Shown here: piece by piece, positions 56,000 through 64,000 of the stretch
How positions within the stretch are numbered: the first letter of the stretch is position 1
How the letters are laid out: the number at the start of each line of letters is the position of its first letter
From: Telmatactis stephensoni
Lineage: Eukaryota; Cnidaria; Anthozoa; Actiniaria; Isophelliidae
NCBI GenBank assembly: GCA_029948255.1
Contig: JALIZF010001813.1
Coordinates: forward strand, 434,001 to 498,000
DNA: 64,000 nucleotides
Direction of reading: 5' to 3'
The notes under the pieces: model-generated
What the model saw: the letters and a program-made list of their open reading frames with translations, nothing else
What the model was told of the DNA's origin: nothing
Database searches by the model: none
Translations under genes and position numbers: made by a program

Positions 56000-56151
56000 C
56001 CCAGCATCAGTGAAGGCCAGGCCTTTTCTTCTTTCGTGCTAGTCACACAAGGTAAGTCCATGTTTCAACCAGTTTATATCGGTTCTGTTGCTTTTACCTT
56101 TGACTAAGACTGTTCTGTCTTTTGTTCTATACCTCTATACAGCACGTTGCC

Positions 56152-56875
56152 ATCATGGCTTCCAAGAGTGCCAGTGCCTTAAGTGCTTCGGGATTATATT
56201 CAGAGGAGGAAGAATCCACGCTTCTTAAAGAAACTTAGCCTGTATCTCGCAGCAGTGCAAAACGACCTTCAGCGCTTGCCTTCGATGAAGAATCTCTACA
56301 GTTTTTCACGAGAATCTTGGTATTGGTCAAATTTCCAAAGCCATTGATGACCTTTCTGGCTTTGTAAGAGGTTCCATGAAGAGGAAGAAAACACACGAAG
56401 CCTCTACTTACACATGGCCGTATGAGTGATGGTGAGGGTTTCAACTCCATCAACCAGGATTTTCACTCTGTCAGTGAGGGTTTTGATCCCGCTGATGATG
56501 GCCAACTGGTAGATGAAGGTTTTGATCCTACCACTTTTCTTGCCTCAGATCCAGAAGATTGCTTTGGTTTCTGACCAAGGAGACGAAACCATTCATTTTC
56601 CGCCATCAATGTTTGATTTGCATGAAATTCAAGGCCCCAAGGTTAATGAGATGCTTGCTAAGAGAATTGATGAGTCATTCACTTCAAAGCCTTTGGAAGA
56701 TAAATTGAATCCCTTGTTGGAAAAATACAAAACACCAGAGAATTGCAAATTTCTGTGTGTGCCTAAAGTAAACACTCCTCTTTGGAATGAACTGTCAAGC
56801 AAAGCTAGATCGACAGATTTTGGATTCCAAGAGGTGCAAAATGCTATAGTTCAGAATGGCCAGGTTCTCATATAA
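56152..56875 (+). pseudogene. DIRS-like ORF1 (gag-like) relic
   Basis: Starts MASKSASALSASGLYSEEEE after an ACAG acceptor, stops early at LLKET, and continues in other frames (SLQFFTRILVLVK; INQDFHSVSEGFDPADDGQL) to the conserved end GPKVNEMLAKRIDESF, then PLLEKYKTPENCKFLCVPKV and WNELSSKARSTDFGFQEVQN. From memory of the family, a block with E-K-Y-x-x-P-E-N-C...PKVN..W..L is the C-terminus of the DIRS-type gag. No tyrosine recombinase or RT follows. Confidence 0.5.
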
Positions 56876-57549
56876 CTAGTTGAGACAGCTATCAACTCTA
56901 AGAAAAAGAAAGAGCTCTAAGTGTTGTAATATTGCCACAGGCAACCCAGGCTGTACTACTGAATTTTTACACTATAGGTGAATTTAATAAATAAAGCATA
57001 AAAACATCGTTACTGCATTTATTTACACCCTAAAAGAATAAAAAAAATCGTTATTTCTTATACCCCCCCCCCCCTCCTAAAAAAATGACAAGGCTGGTGT
57101 CTCGATTATCGATATCGCCGACTTACCCCTAATCCGAGCCGTAAAAAAATACCTTATCCTTCGTCAATTACCACGAAACTCTCGTTATCTCTTCTTCAAT
57201 AAATGAACTTTGATGTCTCCAACCCGCTTGTCCCGAAGTGAAATATTTTTCGAGATATCGTCAATAATGTGAGCCAAACGAACCATCTACCAACGTACGG
57301 TACAATCTCCCAAGACACCAACGGATTGACCTCGCTTTGGCGTTAACAATACAGCCCCAGGAAGACGGGGACCGGGCGAAACACAATGCACTCAACGGGG
57401 TGACCGACGGGAAGTGTACTGTCATAATATATTTAAAAATTCTCAAGTTCACACTTTCTAGATCTAGCTATTTCAACACGCCAAAAGCAACTAAAAAAGA
57501 ACGATTTTCTCTCTAATATTTTCAGCAATCGTGATGTAATCGAAAAGAG
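56876..57549. other. Intergenic, upstream region of the helicase gene
   Basis: An AATAAA-like signal at 56993 and a poly-C run at 57065. GC-richer sequence at 57190-57420 may include the helicase promoter. Confidence 0.45.
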
Positions 57550-60500
57550 ATGGGGTAAGTTGGAAAACCATTTAATAATCTGGCTAAATATCGATTTATG
57601 CGCTATTTATACCTGACGACTTGACCTTTGCTTCAGTCACGCTAAGATATGTATTTGCATAATTTTTTAGGTTGACTGACGAACAAGAATCCATACTTGC
57701 GAGAGCCCTAGAAGGGCACAATTTAGTAGTTACTGGTCAGGCTGGTACTGGCAAATCGTTTTTGGTTGCATCAATTATTAAGAAACTCAAAGAAAGGGGT
57801 AAATCTGTAGCCGTGGTTTGTTCAAGCGGGCTGGCTTGTAGCGTGTACGAGCACGGGTTGGCGAGAACTGTGCATTCAACGTATGGTCTTGGTACAGCTA
57901 ATCTACCATGGCAAAAGGTAATAACAAAAGCAAAGTCGAATTCAAGTGTTATGTCACATCTTCGATCCTTCGATGTGGTAATTTGGGACGAAATCAGTAT
58001 GTCCAGCGCAAGAGTTTTTGAGCTTGTCAATGCACTGGAAATAGCTGTGAGCGATGGCCGCGCCTGTCCCTTTGGAGGCAAGCAAGTTGTGTTGGTCGGT
58101 GACTTCTGGCAGTTGAAGCCAGTTCCGAACGTTTTCGATGATGGAAGCTATGTATTCACATCAGAGATCTTTAAGATCGCCTTCACCCACCGATACGAGC
58201 TAACTAAACTTCTTCGACAAAATAATGAGGAAGTGCAATTTCTGGAAGCCCTCAGCGATACGAGAGTCGGTCGATGTCGACCAGAAACACTGGAGTTTAT
58301 AAACTCTCTTTCAGGAAACCTCAATGATTCACGAGCAGAGGCAGCCACTCATATTTTTTTTCTCAAGCTCAGCGCTTCGATACACAATCTCAATGTTTTG
58401 AGAAACTTACCAGGCAAGTTTATTGAGCTCAATGCTGATGTGCATGGAGAAACACCTACATCAAGTGACTGTCCAGCTGAAAAATTACTCCGACTTAAGC
58501 CTGGATGTAAAGTGATGCTACTGTGGAATTTGTCACAAACGTTAAAGAATGGCTCACAAGGAACATTTGAACGGTTTGAGAAAGAATCAGCTCTTGTAAG
58601 ATTCCCCAGAGATGGCCTCATCAAAGTACAAAGGCGCACTTGGACTAAAGTGGACAAAAATGGCTCTACTGTTGGTTCGCTGACCCAATATCCCCTTATT
58701 CCTGCATATGCCATTACGTGCCACAAATCACAGGGCCAAACACTTCCCGCAGCCATTGTTCATTGCTCTAATGAGTTTGTTGCTGGTTTGACCTATGTGG
58801 CTATGTCAAGGGTCAAATCAGCCGAAGACCTACAGGTGCTTAATTTCAAACCAAGATTCTTAAGGAAAGTGCCTGACCAGGTAACCAATGAAAATTGGAC
58901 CTATAATGAGAGGTCCCAGGCAAACTTCACTTGCTGTAGACGGAAAGAGTTGGAAGAGAGACACAGTCGGGCAAGTGACAGACCAGCTACTAACCAAGAA
59001 CTTCCATGTCAAGATGACCAGTATGAAGTCCATCCAGCAGATTCTGAATACTTACACAACATCTTCGAAAGTGACGAGTATTCAGAAATTAATCTCTCAG
59101 ATGTAAGTGAAATCCTAAATAACGACGATGAGCTTGCTTCTCTTCCTCACAACTTGAATATCAAGCAGCTTCTTTCTGCACTCATCAGTGAGGATTCTCC
59201 CCTTGATACGAATGGACATCAACGAAATCTACTTATTTACGATATGCTAGAAGACGAGCATGCTCTTGGAAAGCTGGCAGGGTTTGCCAAATACGCCTGG
59301 CAAAATGTATTTGAAATGGTGGATAGAAACACAGCGGACGATTTAGGAACTGTCTCCAAAATCAGTCGACAAGAATTTACAAGTGTGACAAAGGAACTGC
59401 ATTCCTTTTTTAACACCAAGGAATATAAAGGGTGCATGTATAATCTTTTTGATGTAAATCCATCAACCATCACAGCTAACCAGTCATCAATCGCTTGTCA
59501 CCTTGTTCTTCAAATCTACACAGAGTTTCTAAAAGTCTTGTCAGGAAAAATGGAATGTCAGCATGCCGAAGAGATGAACGAAGTGAAAGTGTGGGAGATG
59601 TCAGCGGAGGGAAAGGGAAAAGTTCGTTATGTTGGAGGTTGGGCATTGAGGAAGGTAATGGAAAAGGCTAGAAGCTATGTGAAGAAAAATATTGCATCTG
59701 ACAATCAGACAACACTGGACAGTGTCAATAGCTGCATGGAAAAGGTATCAATCATTCAAGATGAGCTCTGTGTTAGCAATGAAGCAATTGCAAGTGAGTC
59801 AAAGTACCAGGATACACTCAATTTGACGGAATCTCGCCAGTATAGAGACAAAGGTCTGCTACATATAACAGATGGCGCATTTGAATTCTTCATGCATCTT
59901 GAGCAAAGAAGAGTTGAAACAATCAACTATCACAACATCAAGTCACGTGGCTCAGACATGATAGAAGCAGCACTGGAGACATTAAAGAAGGATAAAGAAC
60001 TACAAGAAAAGTGGCTACATGCATTTGAAGATGACATGCACCTGAGGGTAAGACTAGTGCTTTTTTATGATTTATTGTTGTTCTTGTTGTCATTGTCATT
60101 ATTATATTGTGTTGTGCTAAGAAAAGTACTAACCACAACTCACTCTCTACCACTTGGGCAGTTATTTGTTTCAAGATGCTTATAAGCATTGTTTGCTCAC
60201 AATGATTAAGTCAGCATACAAGGGAAATTATTGAATTTGTACTAGATTTCTCTTGTAATATTTGAGGACACGCGATTGGTCTTTTTTGAGCCCACAGTCT
60301 AGATAAGAAAATCTAAACTGCAGTTGAAATGGAAAGTACAGAGCGAGCTTGTGAATTGTAAGGGTTTTTGTTGTGGGATGTTGGCTAGCCATCAGATCAA
60401 CCAATGTCACTATAAAATTAATATTGATTGAACTGAAAAATGGCCTTGAAACCCTAAATTTGCATACTTACCAATTTAATTGGAGATCTGTTAATTACCT

Positions 60501-61312
60501 TATAGGACCTTAAAGAATGCATTTTTTATGAGGTAATTGGAAGGATAGTCAACATGGGTACCAATCAGTTTTTGAGAGATTTCAGGTATGTCATAACAGT
60601 GTTTATTTATTAATTTAGTGCAGGTCAAAATTAATGTAAAGTTTCTCGTATCATGCATATTATACAGCATGCTGTCCACAAAATTAATTTATCAGGATTA
60701 AAAACAAATTATTTTACATTTACCTTCAGGTATCAATTTAAAGTTAAGAAGACAATGGAGCTAAGAAAGAGAGTTTTTGAGAAGAAACAGAAACAAAAGG
60801 AAAAGCAGGAGATGGTTGTATTCCAGGTCAGCTCCATACTATTAATACACAATTAAATTATTACATGCTTCAGTAAACAATTTCCTGTTCTATTGATCTG
60901 GCTGCACCCAGGCTTTAAAATAAAAATGTGATAGCATTACAATAATTGAAGACTTTCATTTCATTAATTTCTTGATTTTAATGATTTGTTTTGTGTACCC
61001 ATGCTTTTACAAATATCTAGAACTTAAATGTTAATAATTTATAATACAAATTTTATCCAACAGGATATTTTGAATGACACAAGCACCGGCAAAGTTCAGA
61101 GCCATGCCTTGCTGACAAAATTCATTGATGAGCACAAGCAAGAAGGACTAAGCAGAGTCTACCGTAAAAATGAGCTTCAACTCCTATGCAAGGCTTACAG
61201 GGTGCGATTTAACTCTAAGTCTAACAAGACATTTATGGCTACAGAGCTGGTACGTGTCATCAAAATGCATCAACAAGTTCCAGATGTATCTCCACTGCAA
61301 AGTGACAAATAA
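57550..61312 (+). CDS. PIF1-type helicase with novel C-terminal half, 935 aa
   Basis: Exons 57550-57554 (ATG-GG), 57671-60047, 60506-60585, 60730-60826, 61064-61312; all joints are in frame with GT-AG borders. Residues ~1-400 form a superfamily 1B helicase: Walker A GQAGTGKS (24-31), DEISM (108-112), GDFWQLKPV (145-153), HKSQGQTL (353-360) and YVAMSRVKS (377-385). Such enzymes unwind DNA 5' to 3' in maintenance, and also serve Helitrons and other mobile elements. Residues ~400-790 are of unknown family, with WALRKVMEKARSYVKKN and KGLLHITDGAFEFFMHLEQR. The C-terminus is basic and coiled (KKQKQKEKQE) and ends with ELQLLCKAYRVRFNSKSNKT, a SAP-like DNA-binding helix pair. There are no stops or shifts, so it is probably functional. 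There is no Rep/HUH domain, so it is not an obvious Helitron. Confidence 0.82.
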
Positions 61313-62050
61313 TCCACTTCATTGCCCTGCACTGTATTACTCAGTACTAATTCTTACTTTATCATTTTTATGCAGTGCTTTACTATGCAAACTCTTGAAT
61401 GAGTTTCATTCTAGTAGGTTTTTGCAGTGTTCCTTTATATGTACAGTATATAGTTATACTTCTTAGTGAAACTGTTGTTTCAATAATTAATAGTGAATTC
61501 TATTGTATTTTTATTTATTATAATTCCTGAATGAAGTTCATCCAGAATTAGTCTATAGAGAGCATAAAGCCCCATTGAGCCATAACCATATTAATATAGC
61601 AATTTTGAAGCATTTCATTTCAATTTAGAATCATTTACTCTAATCCAATTGTGATCTTGAAATGTACAATATATAATTAATAATATCAATATATATGATC
61701 CATATAATATATCTGGCATCTGAACTACAATATCTATTACTAGTGAGTGACAATGGTATTTTGTCAATGCATTGTATTAGAAATACTATTTTTAAAGTGT
61801 ATTTGAACCAAACAGTTTTATTGCTTTTTAAAACTGAGCTTATTTATTTTTGGTATATATATGCATCAACTACATGACAGGTATAGCATAAAATTCAATA
61901 ATATTGGTTAGTTCATATACATTTTGAATAGTTTGCAGGACCTTGACATTGACAATAGAGAGACTTTTTACTAACTTGTATTTACAAATTTGCTGAACTG
62001 AGCAAAGGGATAAAATAATGATGTTGAATATAGCTACTTATATTTTGCAT
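61313..62050. other. Convergent intergenic region, AT-rich
   Basis: Lies between the 3' ends of the helicase gene and the P-like transposase gene. No TIR or polyadenylation signal that I trust beyond AATAAA-like sequence. Confidence 0.45.
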
Positions 62051-63481
62051 TTAAAGTAAAGATGTCTTAGCAGTTAATACTGTACTGTTTCCAGCATTAC
62101 TTTTTCTGCTGATGGTTGTCTGCCCAAGAATGATAGAATTCTGGCAGGACTGCTGGAGTTTATATGTTGGATTATTGTTTTGTCCATTACATGCCCTTAT
62201 TTGGCAGAAATGGTTTTCAACACAATCCTGGTTAACTATTGCAGGTTTTATAACACTGCCTGGAAATTTTGCTAGCTTTATTTTCACAAGAGAATTAAAC
62301 CCTAATATCATAGATTGTAGATCAAACCACAATTTGGCTGATATGAATTCTTTTGCATTTGATGATTCTTCTTTCCAATTCTTGAAGAAATCATAGATAT
62401 GCAGGAGCTGTGTTAAACGATGGTCTGTAACTTGTGATATGTGGTGACGACTATTGAATATTGAATGAATTGTTGATGTGTGCATCAACAGCTCGATTGT
62501 ACTGGCCAGTTCACTTCCTTTTTCTCCAAGTGCAGTCTTGTGAGCCTGCATAGAGTTAGATGTACATAAATCATAAAAATGTTGTAATTCACTTTGGTTC
62601 AACTCTTTATGCATGACGTATCCGATGTGTCAGAGAGAACATAGGATGTCATTAGGTAAATAGGAGATATGGAACTAAGGGTCAGAGAAATGTACAGTAG
62701 TATATACATGTGTACAAACCTATGATGATCATCTTTGACTTTGAATGATAGGTGAATACAGCTGGTACATTGCTTGAAGCAATATTATTTTGACAGGGGG
62801 TTAAAAAGATAGCCCATAATCCCTTGCGGTCATGCAATCATTTGTCTATTGTAAATAGGGTTGAAATGCCAGTTATTATTGGAAGCCTAGAGTGCTCGCA
62901 CTAAATGCGTGAAACATAAATACTACTAAATAGGTGATAAATCATGCAAATTCCTTGGTTTCCTATTGTCTAATCAACACTATTTAGTAGTACCGGTAAT
63001 TAGTACTATTTGTTTCACGCTTTTAGTGCGAACACTCTATAAAGTTAAATTAATATTAGTACCTATTATTATTTATATTAGAATTATTGACACAGTTGAC
63101 ATTCTTTTCTACAACATTTTCTAAAATAAGTGGCTGTATGACTACTATTTGTTTATCATTTCCTGAATGTTACTATAATACAATACTTAACCTCAGATTG
63201 ATTCATTTTGTGTATACAGTCTCATTTACCTTTAGCAGATAAAGCATTTTATCATCAAGTACATCTTCAGCTAGACTGTTCCTCATTTTACTAGCAGGAT
63301 CAAGCTGAAAGTGCTGAAGTGTCAACTTTTCATGGATGGGTAGGGTGTGGTTTCTCTGATCCCAAGTGAAAGCATCATTCAGCTGACTCCACAGAATTTT
63401 GTGGCCCTTGAGAGTTAGGCATCTTGGTTTGCAGTCTTTGTTGCTCTTGGAAATATTGTTTCTGATCTTTTTGATATTGTG
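62051..63481 (-). CDS. P-element-like transposase, C-terminal exons
   Basis: Exon 63481-63230 follows TTTTATAG and reads HNIKKIRNNISKSNKDCK, then ILWSQLNDAFTWDQRNH and LDPASKMRNSLAEDVL, and ends LLK|GTAAAT. Exon 62545-62051 follows TATGCAG, reads LWFDLQSMILGF, then KPAIVNQDCVENHFCQIRAC and NGQNNNPTYKLQQSCQNSII. H-x-I-K-x-x-R-N-N, SKMR..LA..VL and NQD-x-x-E-N-x-F..IR...G.NNNPT are the signature order of P-element/THAP9 transposases; the Glu in DCVENHF is a catalytic candidate. The N-terminal DNA-binding part would lie beyond the right edge. An ATG at 62614 is not a likely start because the acceptor at 62546 fits better. Confidence 0.72.
62890..63037. mobile_element. TA-MITE copy I, in the intron of the P-like gene
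   Basis: GAGTGCTCGCACTAAATGCG is mirrored by CGCTTTTAGTGCGAACACTC, flanked by TA on both sides. 148 bp. Confidence 0.85.
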
Positions 63482-64000
63482 CTATAAAAAATACACTTCC
63501 ATTATTACAATCCATACACTTATTGTATTGTGTAGTTCCACAAAATATCCATACCTCCCCCACAGAGGTTTTTTTTTATCCCCATACCCCCTGGAAATTC
63601 CAGGGGGAGTTAACACGATAAGGAAATTTAGCTTGATTTGATCCCCCACCCCTTGGAAATTCCAAATCCCTCCATGGAAGGGGGGGGGAGATGTAAAAAT
63701 TATATTAATTTGTATTTTTTTATTTGTTTTCCTCATCTCAACAAAACCTTTTACTTAATGTATATATTGTATTGCAGTAATAATATTCAAGAATTGTTAT
63801 TATTAACTGACACTGCACATTTAGGTTTATGGCAATAGGCATATGGCAATATTGTATATGTACAATAAGACTTGCATTTAAGAACTCAACTGTCCAAGCC
63901 TGATGATGTACCATATTAGGAGTTCACACAAACACAAAGAAACAAGACAGTGATTTGACAAGACATGAGTTCTTATCTGCAAGATGCAAAATTAAAAATA
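63482..64000. other. Upstream flank with GC-rich palindrome
   Basis: 63588-63608 reads CCCCCTGGAAATTCCAGGGGG, a near-perfect hairpin. TGGAAATTCCA is repeated at 63654-63664 and CCATGGAAGGGGGGGG follows, suggesting a small GC-ended MITE. No exon of the P-like gene was recognised here. Confidence 0.4.

Noticed and set aside
57550..61312. Helitron RepHel gene
   Set aside because: Only the helicase half is present, starting two residues before the helicase domain with a clean ATG; no HUH motif is found upstream, and no CTRR-type hairpin end was seen downstream.
63482..63736. Minus-strand ORF upstream of the P-like exons as its missing N-terminus
   Set aside because: The peptide comes from the GC-rich palindromic repeat (GGIWNFQG, GISRGYG) and has no THAP-type cysteine pattern.

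Overview
The window looks like a transposon-dense stretch of an animal nuclear genome, most likely a cnidarian (coral or anemone type). The evidence is GT-AG spliced genes with short exons, AT-rich composition, and a mix of Gypsy, CR1/L2-like LINE, DIRS-like, CACTA/EnSpm, P-like and many MITE sequences. There are no bacterial features and no rRNA. The assignment to Cnidaria is inference from repeat content, not proof.

Layout. 0-5.3 kb: a 2.8 kb DNA transposon with ~0.6-0.7 kb inverted terminal arms carrying a decayed transposase, then a broken chromodomain ORF containing three back-to-back hairpins. 6.25-10.5 kb: a terminal-inverted-repeat (TIR) element with a 6-bp target-site duplication (TSD), split by a 5'-truncated, frameshifted Gypsy element. 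11.3-11.7 kb: a long AAGC/AAAG microsatellite. 12.2-18.9 kb: a second Gypsy-type element on the minus strand (probable 5' LTR, gag, protease, RT, no integrase), followed by an envelope-like ORF with its own splice acceptor. 19-26.4 kb: small or decayed genes, namely a LINE tail, a 204-aa hypothetical protein, an OB-fold/zinc-ribbon relic, a tRNA-like sequence, a SHOCT exon, a dead IS630/Tc1-like transposase and a Myb/SANT protein. 26.7-31.6 kb: a satellite and a CACTA/EnSpm-type transposase gene cut by a 1.1 kb element with a 9-bp TSD. 31.6-35.5 kb: nested MITEs and a spliced SAM-domain gene. 38.3-42.1 kb: a nearly complete 3.7 kb DNA transposon encoding an 850-aa DDE-type transposase whose last residues are coded by its own terminal repeat. 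43-47.2 kb: two minus-strand genes of unknown function. 47.5-52.1 kb: a LINE with an intact RT, split by a 1.26 kb foldback element. 54.1-56.9 kb: two more LINE 3' ends and a DIRS-like ORF1 relic. 57.5-63.5 kb: an intact five-exon gene for a PIF1-type helicase with a novel C-terminal half, facing a P-element-like transposase gene.

A MITE family with TA target sites and TIRs beginning GAGTG recurs at least nine times between 31 and 63 kb. Several copies are nested in one another, and their uninterrupted counterparts inside the window prove the TA duplication.

The intact-looking coding units are the 204-aa ORF (20.0-20.6 kb), the Myb/SANT ORF, the SAM-domain gene (one exon junction unresolved), the 850-aa transposase, the 210-aa ORF (43.5-44.1 kb), the LINE RT and the helicase gene. 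The strongest candidate for something undescribed is the helicase/P-transposase pair, followed by the 850-aa transposase family and the triple-hairpin ORF.
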